The translations under genes were made by a program, and so were the position numbers. From Lachnospiraceae bacterium (GTDB taxonomy: Bacteria; Bacillota; Clostridia; Lachnospirales; Lachnospiraceae): a stretch of 32,721 nucleotides of DNA. The notes beneath the pieces are model-generated. The model made no database searches. It was given only the letters and a program-made list of their open reading frames with translations, and was not told the DNA's origin. This document shows positions 15,076 to 23,291 of the stretch, one piece after another; the stretch's first letter is position 1; each line of letters begins with the position of its first letter. The stretch spans positions 1 through 32,721 of the forward strand of contig SVFL01000033.1 in assembly GCA_015056885.1 (NCBI GenBank), given 5' to 3'.

Positions 15076-18000
15076 TTACTCTCTATTCTTCAACACTTCC
15101 GCCAGATTTACTTTCTTCAGTCTACCCACCAGCAACCAATTAATCACCAGATAAAGCACAATAATGGCTGCATATATACCTACGTACAACTGCCAACTGA
15201 AGGCAAGATCCATTCCAATGGCTACATTTGATACAAAATACGGATAAATTCCATCCATCACCAGTTTTGACAAAGGCAGACAAATAAGTGCACCCACAGC
15301 AACCACCAAAAAGTTCCCATCCAGGTAAAGCTTTTTAATCTCGCCCTTACGGTATCCGAAAACCTTCATAAGCGCAATAGGAAATGCTGCCCGATCAATC
15401 ATCACCTTCATCATCAGATACATTACTACCATGAAGATAATTGCAGACATACTGCTCATCATTATAATCATAGGCCACATCATTTCCACGAAAATCTCCG
15501 ATGCCTCTGCAACCTTTTCTCTGGAAGTTGTTGCGTACAATCGTCCGCTTTCGATATCTAACGCCTCATCGGCAAACACCACATTGTAATAATCATCCTC
15601 CTGTTCAAACAGCTCACGCATAGCCTCTATATCCATAAATGCATACAGCGAAGAATTATGAGGGTATACATCCACAATAGTAAAAGCATAGTCTCTGTCA
15701 TTTACGTCATCCGTAAGAACCAGCTTCTCCCCCACAGCCACACCAAATTTGGTCGCCACGGCACTGGATATGACAATCTCATTTTGTTTGCCGCTTACCT
15801 GCACATCAAAATAAGAATTATCCTCTGTCAGGCCTAAAATTGCCACTTCCATCTGATAACCAAAATCTTCTTTTTTCAGACTTTCCACATACCCTTCCGT
15901 CCCGCCAACCGGCACTTCTTCTGTGGGATACTTATAAAAATACATATATTCATAGGTCGTATCCCTGACTGTGGCTGCCCGGAAATTCTCACAGAGCACA
16001 TAACAGTTAACACCAATCATCAGCACCAAAAGGCAGATAAACATACCACCCACAACAGCTGCTGCCGAACGCATTTCACGAAGAATCTGTCTTATCTGAA
16101 AACGTCTGATAAAACTCATTTTACCCAAATTCATTTCTTTGATCTTTTTGGCCTTTTCTTCCCCTCTCATCAAAGAAAGAGCGGTGCGCTTCAACTTCTT
16201 ACTGATTACCAGCACATTCACAACAACTGCAGCAAGTGGCGGCATCACTAAACCATACACTATCAGATACAACGGATACACCGACTTCATTACCGGCAAG
16301 GAAAAGTATGCCACTGCTTCCTGCGCCTGACTTTCTACACCCACGGGTGAGAAGCCTACAATACACCCTGCTATACCGCCCAGAAAAGTGATTACCACCG
16401 GAAGCACCAGATAGTGCAGCAAAAGCTGTTTTCTCTTCACACCCAGCGCATACAACGCACCAATAACACTGCTCTCCTGCTCAATACTATGTACCACAAA
16501 CACCGAAATAACATAGGTAAACAGAATCATAATGATGACACCTGCCACCATACCGGCCAGCTTATTAATCATCACATCGTCGATAGATGCGCCCACACGG
16601 GGATTATCCTCCTGCGCCACAAAAGCGGTGAGATTATCAATGTCAAAAGTAAAATACTCATCCAACATCTCGTCTGCTTCCTCTTGAAGCTCCTTTACGC
16701 CATCCACAAGCTCAAGACTTCCGTCTGCCGCCTCCTGTACGGCGTCCGTATATTCCTCAATTCCCTCTTTAAAATCTTTAAGGTCTAAAAGCATTTCCTT
16801 CGTGTCTGCCAGACTTTCTCTTAATTTGGCATCCACCGGTGAATTTGCTCCGGTCAGTCGGTTCAGCTCGCTCTCAAAATTCTCCGCCGTAATATTGGCC
16901 TCAATTTCACTCTCTGACAACTGCTCATTGACCATCTCAATCATACCGTCAAAGAGTTCATCCGTTCCCTCCTTTATAGGGTCCCCTGCGGTATAAAGAA
17001 CACTCATACCATGTGTCAGATGCTGGCTGCCTGTAGAAGCCTCGGAAACCCCTGCTGTGTACGCTTTTACTGCCTCTTTGAGTGTTCCAACCGCCACCAA
17101 CTGTTCCTGTGTAGCAAGGCCCTGCTGATATTGCAACAAAATTGCATTGTACAATGCTTCCATAGAATTGTTCAAGGTCTTATTATTCTTGGTAATCTCT
17201 GTGAGACCCACACAAAGGTCTGCGCTTCCTCTGGAAGCCTCATGGACACCATCCGTATATTCTGTAATACCATCCTTGAAATCCCGAATCCCTTGAAGAC
17301 TTTCCTTGGTGTCCCTAAGGTCCTGTTTGGTCTTCTCACTATAAGCTCCCGGGTTGGCAAGCATCTTATCTATTTGTGCCTCGAATTCCCCTTCTGTCAG
17401 CACTACCTTAATACCTGCATCCTCAAAGCCTTTATTGGCTTCTTCCAGCATTGCCTCAAACAAGCTGTCTGCGGCATCACGCAAATCCTCGTTATTTTCC
17501 GCAATCTCAAACAATCCGTCCGACAGTTCTTCGCTGCCGTCCAAAAGTTCCTCTATGCCTTCCTTAATATCCGTTTTGGTCTCCTCAATCTCATCCAACA
17601 TCTCCAGAAAATACGTATCAGTCACCTGACTTCTATCCAATTCAAAGGACTGAAGCAGTTCCTTCAGTTCCTCATTGGTCATGCAATCGTTCAAATGATA
17701 GCTATAACAATATTCCTCTGCCTTGAAGCTTTTGCCTTCCCTGCGCATTTGCTCATAATCAGACTGCAACACAAAGCCGGTACCAAACTGCTCACTGTCC
17801 ACACTACTGTCCGACATATTAGCATACACAGCATCATAGTCCGGTGTACTGCCCAGTCCTGCCACCCTAAACTCTCTTCCGCCGACGGTAATCACACTGC
17901 CTATATCAAGTCCGTTTGCCGCGGCATAATGCTGCTCCAGCAATATTTCATTTTCCTTTTCCAGCAGCCTTCCCTTCGAAAGTGAAAACAGATTCATTTT

Positions 18001-18315
18001 CTCTCTGTTTGCAAAAATACGTACTGTAGATTCGCCCACAGAATAATCCATAAAGAACGCCTTCTCCAGTGTCACGCCCTTCTCTTCAATCCGGGTAATC
18101 TCCGCCTCATTTAAAGGTACAAATACACTAAACTGACCATCCTCCAGACAATTTTCCTCATGTCCCCGTTCCACATTTTGAATAACCATCTCTGCACCGC
18201 CCACCATGGCTACAATAATATACATTCCCATCACGATCAGGGCAAACAGCGCCAGATAACGGAAGAAATTTGCCTTTAGTTCCCGCCAGACTCTCCTGCT
18301 CAATATTCTTTGCAT
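15076..18315 (-). CDS. Large FtsX/MacB-family ABC permease with duplicated coiled insert
   Basis: 1079 aa, about eight membrane helices: one near the N-terminus (18-40), three at about 585-610, 632-656 and 681-705, one at about 750-775, and three at about 947-970, 1002-1020 and 1043-1063. This is two FtsX-like halves. The first half carries a MacB-like outer domain (45-235), then a long helical insert (240-560) of Gly-spaced heptads (EGIEELLDGSEELSDGL, EYTDGVHEASRGS) like those in YhgE/Pip proteins. Much of the insert is duplicated: 251-370 resembles 448-540. The likely job is mechanotransmission or export of an envelope-active compound with the LolD-like ATPase, not proven. GGAGGATT precedes the ATG, 3 bp after the ATPase stop. 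TetR operators upstream suggest induction by a toxic ligand. Confidence 0.88.
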   Translation of the reverse strand: MQRILSRRVWRELKANFFRYLALFALIVMGMYIIVAMVGGAEMVIQNVERGHEENCLEDGQFSVFVPLNEAEITRIEEKGVTLEKAFFMDYSVGESTVRIFANREKMNLFSLSKGRLLEKENEILLEQHYAAANGLDIGSVITVGGREFRVAGLGSTPDYDAVYANMSDSSVDSEQFGTGFVLQSDYEQMRREGKSFKAEEYCYSYHLNDCMTNEELKELLQSFELDRSQVTDTYFLEMLDEIEETKTDIKEGIEELLDGSEELSDGLFEIAENNEDLRDAADSLFEAMLEEANKGFEDAGIKVVLTEGEFEAQIDKMLANPGAYSEKTKQDLRDTKESLQGIRDFKDGITEYTDGVHEASRGSADLCVGLTEITKNNKTLNNSMEALYNAILLQYQQGLATQEQLVAVGTLKEAVKAYTAGVSEASTGSQHLTHGMSVLYTAGDPIKEGTDELFDGMIEMVNEQLSESEIEANITAENFESELNRLTGANSPVDAKLRESLADTKEMLLDLKDFKEGIEEYTDAVQEAADGSLELVDGVKELQEEADEMLDEYFTFDIDNLTAFVAQEDNPRVGASIDDVMINKLAGMVAGVIIMILFTYVISVFVVHSIEQESSVIGALYALGVKRKQLLLHYLVLPVVITFLGGIAGCIVGFSPVGVESQAQEAVAYFSLPVMKSVYPLYLIVYGLVMPPLAAVVVNVLVISKKLKRTALSLMRGEEKAKKIKEMNLGKMSFIRRFQIRQILREMRSAAAVVGGMFICLLVLMIGVNCYVLCENFRAATVRDTTYEYMYFYKYPTEEVPVGGTEGYVESLKKEDFGYQMEVAILGLTEDNSYFDVQVSGKQNEIVISSAVATKFGVAVGEKLVLTDDVNDRDYAFTIVDVYPHNSSLYAFMDIEAMRELFEQEDDYYNVVFADEALDIESGRLYATTSREKVAEASEIFVEMMWPMIIMMSSMSAIIFMVVMYLMMKVMIDRAAFPIALMKVFGYRKGEIKKLYLDGNFLVVAVGALICLPLSKLVMDGIYPYFVSNVAIGMDLAFSWQLYVGIYAAIIVLYLVINWLLVGRLKKVNLAEVLKNRE

Positions 18316-18318
18316 GTT

Positions 18319-19020
18319 TTATAAATCCTCCAACTGTGCCGCAGGCACTCTCGTCTCATTCAGATAATCTTTACGAATCTGTCCATCCTTCAGATAAATC
18401 ACCCGATGAACCATATTTTTGATGGCATTGTTGTGAGTAACAATTAGCATGGTCGTTCCGTATACTTCATTAATTTTCTCAAGAAGCACCAGAATATCTC
18501 TGGACGTATTGGAATCCAGTGCACCGGTGGGCTCATCACAAAGAAGGAGCTTTGGATTCTTGATTAATGCCCTGGCAATGGCACAGCGCTGTTGTTGACC
18601 ACCTGAAAGCTGCGAAGGAAATTTATTCTGATGTTCCGTAAGCCCCAGTGCATCTAAAAGTTCCTCCATATTCAACGGATTCCTGGTCAGATGTTGACAC
18701 ACCTGAATATTCTCGCGCACCGTAAGATTGGGTATCAGATTATAAAACTGAAAAATATATCCCAGATTGTCTCTGCGATAATCAGATAACGCCTCGCTGC
18801 TTAAACCTTTGATTTCCTTACCATCCACACAAATGGAACCGGAATCCATAGTGTCCAGTCCACCGATACAATTTAGCAGGGTTGACTTGCCGGAACCACT
18901 GGTTCCCTGTATAACGCACATCTCACCCTTGTTGACACCGGTTGTCACACCTTTTAAAACCTGCACATAGCTTCCGCCTTCACCGTAACTTTTCTTCACA
19001 TCTTTCACTTCTAAATACAT
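18319..19020 (-). CDS. LolD/MacB-type ABC transporter ATP-binding protein
   Basis: 233-aa ATPase partnering the large permease just downstream. Walker A GTSGSGKS (39-46), Q-loop LGYIFQFYNLIPNLTVREN, signature LSGGQQQRCAIARAL, Walker B LLLCDEPTGALDS and H-loop VTHNN are intact. The GALD D-loop and the FQ-YNLIP stretch are typical of the LolD/MacB/FtsE group. Start taken at the ATG at 19020, where AAAGGA stands six bases upstream; an in-frame start at 19071 would lie next to the operator and lacks a ribosome site. First gene of the ABC pair, with a TetR operator about 55 bp upstream. Confidence 0.94.
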   Translation of the reverse strand: MYLEVKDVKKSYGEGGSYVQVLKGVTTGVNKGEMCVIQGTSGSGKSTLLNCIGGLDTMDSGSICVDGKEIKGLSSEALSDYRRDNLGYIFQFYNLIPNLTVRENIQVCQHLTRNPLNMEELLDALGLTEHQNKFPSQLSGGQQQRCAIARALIKNPKLLLCDEPTGALDSNTSRDILVLLEKINEVYGTTMLIVTHNNAIKNMVHRVIYLKDGQIRKDYLNETRVPAAQLEDL

Positions 19021-19072
19021 GTTTTTGTCCTTTCCGATATCACTTTTATATATGTTCAGTTGAATCACCATT

Positions 19073-19102
19073 CACATAACGCTGTTATCTAAATGTTATG
19101 TT
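19073..19102 (-). promoter_or_regulatory. TetR operator upstream of the ABC pair
   Basis: Contains the palindrome ATAAC-GCT-GTTAT (19076-19088) followed by a further GTTATG half-site (19095-19100). The shared block CACATAAC-N3-GTTATCTAA recurs exactly at the promoter of the TetR gene. This strongly suggests one repressor binding both sites. Confidence 0.7.
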
Positions 19103-19106
19103 TTAA

Positions 19107-19125
19107 GGGACTGTAAAACAGCCCC
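19107..19125 (-). terminator. Weak terminator-like hairpin after the TetR gene
   Basis: On the minus strand GGGGCTGT-TTT-ACAGTCCC forms an 8-bp stem with one G-U pair, 9 bp after the stop codon. Only TTAAAA follows, so termination may be partial. Confidence 0.4.
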
Positions 19126-19133
19126 CTGACTGA

Positions 19134-19787
19134 CTACTTAATTTCCTTTTCATTTAACCGGCTCTTATTCATAAACAAACCATACCACCCTGACATCATA
19201 TATATCATCGTCTGACTGATAAAACGTACCGCTTCCTCTTCATCCTCTATATGAGTGATCATATGGACAAATGCATCAATCTGTTCGTGGGCAAGCCAGT
19301 GAATAAACTTTTCATCCACCACTGCATCAGGGTAAGCTACCTGCATTCCCTGAGCCATCTTCCAATAATGCTTCTCCGATGTCTCAATGAACACATCTGC
19401 AATATTTTCATACTTGGTTCCCTGAGCCTTGGTAAGCACCAACAATACCATATCCCTTTGCAGATACATTTGGTGAATCACGGAGCGGGCAATCGCAAAA
19501 TCATCCTTATGCTCCGCCATTTCCGGTGAATGCAATACACCACTTCCCATCAGTGCACGCTCTTCCTCATAATGCCCTTGCATTAACTGATAAATACCTT
19601 CTATTGTCTCCTTAGTCAGCGCTTCAAACAAATCCTCTTTGTCCTCAAAAAAGAAGTACAATGCTCCCGTGGTCACCCCGGCATTTTTACAGATATTTCG
19701 CAAGGATGCCTTCATATATCCCTTTTCCAAAAACTCCGCTTTGGCACTTTCAAGGAGCTTTGCTTTGGTTTCTTTGTCCTGTTTCAA
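19134..19787 (-). CDS. TetR-family transcriptional repressor
   Basis: 217 aa. The N-terminal helix-turn-helix is clear (LLESAKAEFLEKGYMKASLRNICKNAGVTTGALYFFFEDKEDLF across several helices, about 10-55), followed by an all-helical ligand-binding domain rich in Met and aromatic residues. The start is probably the TTG at 19787: GGAGG lies eight bases before it, whereas the in-frame GTG at 19802 has no ribosome site and falls in the operator. Two copies of ATAAC-N3-GTTAT overlap its promoter and one lies before the ABC pair, so it probably represses both until a ligand, perhaps the exported compound, binds. Confidence 0.92.
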   Translation of the reverse strand: MKQDKETKAKLLESAKAEFLEKGYMKASLRNICKNAGVTTGALYFFFEDKEDLFEALTKETIEGIYQLMQGHYEEERALMGSGVLHSPEMAEHKDDFAIARSVIHQMYLQRDMVLLVLTKAQGTKYENIADVFIETSEKHYWKMAQGMQVAYPDAVVDEKFIHWLAHEQIDAFVHMITHIEDEEEAVRFISQTMIYMMSGWYGLFMNKSRLNEKEIK

Positions 19788-19799
19788 CTCATTCGCCTC

Positions 19800-19858
19800 C
19801 ACATAACATCGTTATCTAATAACACTGTTATGTTACACCTGACATAGTCTTTTGTCAA
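19800..19858 (-). promoter_or_regulatory. TetR promoter with two overlapping operators
   Basis: On the minus strand a perfect TTGACA (complement of 19853-19858) is followed after 17 bp by TAACAT (complement of 19830-19835). Palindromes ATAAC-ACT-GTTAT (19819-19831) and ATAAC-ATC-GTTAT (19803-19815), 16 bp apart centre to centre, cover the -10 and the start of the transcript. This fits autorepression by a pair of TetR dimers. Confidence 0.7.
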
Positions 19859-19868
19859 CACTAGATTT

Positions 19869-19913
19869 TCAAAACAAGCCGGAGCAAACCATTTCATGCG
19901 GTCTGCTCCGGCT
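19869..19913 (-). terminator. Terminator of the trpBA operon
   Basis: AGCCGGAGCA (19877-19886) and TGCTCCGGCT (19904-19913) pair perfectly around a 17-nt loop; TTGTTTTG follows on the minus strand. It lies 133 bp after the trpA stop, and I see nothing in between. Confidence 0.75.
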
Positions 19914-20046
19914 CTTATCTTCATCATATTGAAATCTTCACTTGTGCAACAAATTGGGATTTATCGTACTCTCCGTAACGTCATCTTTTAAACATAAATG
20001 CAGCCATTGACGCGTCGGCCACTTTGATTCTGCCACTTGTATTTAC

Positions 20047-20814
20047 TTACAGACTCTTCGCCGTCTTCTTCACATACTCTCTGATATACTCCGCAGCATC
20101 CTTACCATGCTTTGCAATCAGATTCACAATGGCATTCTCCACTACGAATCCGTCTGCGATAGTCTCATACTCTGCCTCAGGATAGTTTACACCAATCTCC
20201 AGAACTACAGGAGTATCCGTCACCTGACGAATCTCAGCCACAATACCGGAAATATCGGTTACAACATCGCTGCGTCCGTCCGCAGCATTCAGGGAAGGAA
20301 GCACATAAATATATCCCTTCGCTTCCTTTGCAATCATCTGGATACGGCTCTTGCTGGCAGGTGCCACCAAGGAGATAATATCCACACCATATTTTTCTGC
20401 AAAAGGAAGAATCTCTCCTCTCTCGTCGTAAGGCATATCGGGAATGATAATACCACTGACACCGGTCTCCTGACACTTTGCCATAAATGCCTCGTAGCCA
20501 TACTTGAACACAGGATTCAAATAGGTCATCAGCACCAGAGGAACCTTTACCTGATCCTTAATACCGGCTAACATATTGAAAATCATATCGGTAGTACAAC
20601 CACCCTCAACGGACAGTGCACGCACATTTGCCTCCTGAACCACGGGAGTCTCTGCAATGGGATCTGAGAAAGGAACACCAATCTCAATCACTGCAGCACC
20701 GGCTTCCTGCATGGTGAGGATGAACTCTGCTGTTTTATCTAAGGAAGGGTCTCCTGCTGTAAGGAAGCCCACAAATGCTTTTTTATTCTGAAATGCCTCT
20801 GTAATCTTACTCAT
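20047..20814 (-). CDS. trpA: Tryptophan synthase alpha chain, divergent
   Basis: 255 aa, TIM barrel. TrpA normally cleaves indole-3-glycerol phosphate and channels indole to TrpB. The N-terminal part fits the family: [11 protein letters not shown], the general base Glu44 in [22 protein letters not shown], and [10 protein letters not shown]. Later loops do not. The catalytic-Asp segment ADGPxIQ is AETPVVQ; loop 6, usually GVTG, is SLNAADGR (about 178-185); the phosphate loop GFGIS is EIGVN; and the phosphate-binding GS before AIV is EN (VVENAIV). These sites hold the substrate phosphate, so activity on indole-glycerol phosphate is doubtful. Start at the ATG at 20814, behind GAGGAG, overlapping the trpB stop by 8 bp. 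It may still activate TrpB. Confidence 0.88.
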   Translation of the reverse strand: MSKITEAFQNKKAFVGFLTAGDPSLDKTAEFILTMQEAGAAVIEIGVPFSDPIAETPVVQEANVRALSVEGGCTTDMIFNMLAGIKDQVKVPLVLMTYLNPVFKYGYEAFMAKCQETGVSGIIIPDMPYDERGEILPFAEKYGVDIISLVAPASKSRIQMIAKEAKGYIYVLPSLNAADGRSDVVTDISGIVAEIRQVTDTPVVLEIGVNYPEAEYETIADGFVVENAIVNLIAKHGKDAAEYIREYVKKTAKSL

Positions 20815-21991
20815 GTAAATCCACTCCTCTATATCTCGCAATTGCGGCAACGTCCTTGTCTCCACGACCGGACAGACAACAAATAATAATCTGATCCTTA
20901 TCCATGGTAGGAGCAAGCTTCATAACCTGTGCTACTGCATGAGAACTCTCGATTGCTGCGATGATACCCTCAGTTCTCGCAATGTACTCAAATGCCTCCA
21001 CTGCCTCATCATCGGTTACAGGCACATACTGTGCTCTGCCGATATCATGAAGGTACGCATGTTCAGGTCCCACACCGGGATAATCCAAACCTGCAGAAAT
21101 CGAATACACAGGAGCAATCTGACCATACTCATCCTGGCAGAAATAGGACTTCATGCCATGGAACACACCAAGACTTCCGGTGGTAACCGTTGCTGCGGTC
21201 TTGTCGGTATCTGCACCAAGTCCTGCGGCCTCACAGCCGATAAGCTTCACGGACTCATCCTTAATAAACTCATAGAACATACCCATTGCATTACTTCCGC
21301 CGCCCACACAAGCCATAACCACATCAGGAAGCTTACCTTCCTTCTCCAGAATCTGGACTCTGGCCTCACGGCTGATAACGCTCTGAAAATCTCTTACAAT
21401 CATAGGGAATGGATGAGGACCCATTACGGAGCCCAATACATACAAGGTATCATCCATTCTGGTAGTCCACTCACGCATACACTCGTTTACGGCATCCTTC
21501 AAGGTTCTGGTACCGGTCATAACCGGATTTACCTTCGCCCCAAGAAGCTCCATACGATATACATTCAATGCCTGACGAATGGTATCCTCCTCGCCCATGA
21601 AAATCTCACACTCAAGACCGAGAAGTGCTGCCGCAGTAGCTGTTGCTACACCATGCTGACCTGCACCGGTCTCTGCGATAATTCTGGTCTTACCCATCTT
21701 CTTTGCAAGAAGTGCCTGACCCAGAACATTGTTAATCTTGTGGGAACCGGTATGGTTCAAATCCTCACGCTTGAAGTAAATCTTTGCACCACCCAAGTCC
21801 TTGGTCATCTTCTCTGCATAGTAGAGCAGAGAGGGTCTGCCTGCATACTCCGCAAGCAAGGTATTCAACTCCTGATTAAACTCAGGGTCATTTTTGTAGA
21901 ATTCATAAGCCTTTTCCAGCTTCAACACTTCATCCATGAGAGACTCAGGGATGTACTGTCCGCCATGAACACCATATCTTCCTTTTGCCAT
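20807..21991 (-). CDS. trpB: Tryptophan synthase beta chain
   Basis: 394 aa, a PLP enzyme that joins indole and L-serine to give L-tryptophan. It has the family length and all key sites: the PLP Lys85 in HTGSHKINN, Glu107 in AETGAGQHG (the catalytic acid-base), the phosphate-binding GGGSNA, GPEHAYL and the C-terminal SGRGDKD. It reads like a TrpB1-type chain with intact subunit surface. Start taken at the ATG at 21991, where GGAGGA is correctly placed; a longer in-frame version to 22054 would run into the T-box terminator. First gene after a tryptophan T-box. No other trp gene is in the window. Confidence 0.97.
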   Translation of the reverse strand: MAKGRYGVHGGQYIPESLMDEVLKLEKAYEFYKNDPEFNQELNTLLAEYAGRPSLLYYAEKMTKDLGGAKIYFKREDLNHTGSHKINNVLGQALLAKKMGKTRIIAETGAGQHGVATATAAALLGLECEIFMGEEDTIRQALNVYRMELLGAKVNPVMTGTRTLKDAVNECMREWTTRMDDTLYVLGSVMGPHPFPMIVRDFQSVISREARVQILEKEGKLPDVVMACVGGGSNAMGMFYEFIKDESVKLIGCEAAGLGADTDKTAATVTTGSLGVFHGMKSYFCQDEYGQIAPVYSISAGLDYPGVGPEHAYLHDIGRAQYVPVTDDEAVEAFEYIARTEGIIAAIESSHAVAQVMKLAPTMDKDQIIICCLSGRGDKDVAAIARYRGVDLHE

Positions 21992-22039
21992 TTTTCTTTC
22001 CTCCGATTTTATAATTCTTCCGGTTTCTCCGGACATAAA

Positions 22040-22336
22040 GAAAGTCCTTGACAATAGTACTGTCTATTGTCAAGGACGGTATATCATTTACCGCGGTGCC
22101 ACCTTGATTTGTGGAATCCACACACTCACAGAATACAAACATATTCTTAGCAACTGACGTATGCTCTCACGTCATGGAATACTGGGAGTCTACTGACTCT
22201 TTTGACCATGCCCTCCGTGGTCCATTTGATAAATAGCATTCTGCCGGTTCTCAGCCTCCCGCGCTCTCTGTAAGTGCCCGTTTATCTTTATCTCCACATC
22301 AACGGTTTAAAATATGCAATTGTCAAAGACTTCTTA
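22040..22336 (-). ncRNA. Tryptophan T-box riboswitch leader of trpBA
   Basis: On the minus strand the leader has stem I features (ACAGAGAGCGCGGGAGGCTG), a UGG triplet followed by ACC (complement of 22222-22224) in the place of the specifier, and the T-box AGGTGGCACCGCGG (complement of 22091-22104). A terminator with perfect 14-bp arms follows (22044-22057 and 22064-22077) with a TTTCTTT tail. The T-box region can instead pair CAAGG...CGGT with ACCG-T-CCTTG to form the antiterminator. Uncharged tRNA-Trp would stabilise that form and turn on trpBA when tryptophan is short. The UGG assignment is by position and fits the downstream genes. Confidence 0.92.
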
Positions 22337-22342
22337 GAACAT

Positions 22343-22370
22343 ATTATATGCTTTTGACTCAAAATGTCAA
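22343..22370 (-). promoter_or_regulatory. Promoter of the trpBA T-box transcript
   Basis: Consensus TTGACA (complement of 22365-22370) and TATAAT (complement of 22343-22348) with a 16-bp spacer. The -35 lies 3 bp beyond the stop of the upstream DUF368 gene. A strong constitutive promoter fits control by attenuation. Confidence 0.85.
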
Positions 22371-22373
22371 GTA

Positions 22374-23213
22374 TTAAACTGCATACTTGCTGTTAAATTT
22401 ATCAAGAGCAAGTGCTGCTACAACACCTACCACAAAGCAAACCACATTGACAACTGCACTCATTGCAGAAATCATAAAGCTGTCAACCGGAATAATCATA
22501 ATAGTTGCTGCAATAACCACACCTACAATGGCATGGAATGCTACAGAATAGTGCTTTTTAAAAAGAGTATCCACTGCCTTAGCAAACAAAATTACAGTTG
22601 CCAGTGCACCGATACCTCCGGGAATCAACACACCAAAGTCCAGATTGCCGATTCCACCTACAAAAGGCTCATACAAGCCAAGAGGCATCAGCAATGTGGA
22701 AAAACTCATTCCGGGAGCAATCACACTAAGCGCCAAACAGAATCCACAGAACAGATACCATGCAAAATTAGGGGTAATCTGTACAGAGAAAATCTTCAAG
22801 CTAATCAATAAAGCAAACACCAGAATCATAGCAATTACCATGGACACATAGGACTTGCTGCTTCTGCCCTGCTCTCCGGCCTCTTTGAAAAGAGAAGGCA
22901 ACATTCCGCCAATCAAACCAATAAAGAGACACACGGAAGGCCCCGGATACGCCTCAAGCAAAATAGAGAGCACATTTGCAATCCCCAAAAATCCAATTAC
23001 ACCACCAATACCAATAGGAATCAGCTTCGGCACATGGGTCTTAAACTTACGGAAAGGATCTGCCAAAAACTCCATAATCGTCTTATAAATACCAAAAACA
23101 ACACAAAGCACCCCTCCGGAAATACCGGGCAATACTGCTCCCAAACCAATCAGAGCACCCTGCAGCACCTTAATCACAAACTGTACCACAGAAAACTTCT
23201 TTTCTTCCTTCAC
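22374..23213 (-). CDS. DUF368 membrane protein (PopT-like undecaprenyl-phosphate translocase)
   Basis: 279-aa polytopic membrane protein with about eight helices. The DUF368 signature is clear: IGLGAVLPGISGGVLCVVFGIY near the N-terminus and a related SVIAPGMSFSTLLMPLGLYEP in the second half, the internal repeat expected of this fold. DUF368 proteins of the PopT group have been reported to return undecaprenyl phosphate across the membrane for reuse in envelope synthesis; the assignment here is by family. It starts with GTG, ten bases after AGGAGG. There is no terminator between it and the GGDEF gene upstream, so read-through is possible. Confidence 0.88.
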   Translation of the reverse strand: MKEEKKFSVVQFVIKVLQGALIGLGAVLPGISGGVLCVVFGIYKTIMEFLADPFRKFKTHVPKLIPIGIGGVIGFLGIANVLSILLEAYPGPSVCLFIGLIGGMLPSLFKEAGEQGRSSKSYVSMVIAMILVFALLISLKIFSVQITPNFAWYLFCGFCLALSVIAPGMSFSTLLMPLGLYEPFVGGIGNLDFGVLIPGGIGALATVILFAKAVDTLFKKHYSVAFHAIVGVVIAATIMIIPVDSFMISAMSAVVNVVCFVVGVVAALALDKFNSKYAV

Positions 23214-23291
23214 TCGTTATAATCCTCCTGATTTTATCAATAAACTATCCACTATCTTAACACTTACTGAACAAATAAGCAATAAGAATCG

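Noticed and set aside
17011..17985. A 324-codon open frame on the plus strand opposite the large ABC permease
   Set aside because: It arises from the repeated heptad codons of the permease read in reverse; no domain is seen.
20939..22051. A 370-codon open frame on the plus strand opposite trpB
   Set aside because: It is fully antisense to a well-conserved gene, has Cys/His-rich low-complexity composition, and shows no recognisable domain or convincing ribosome site.
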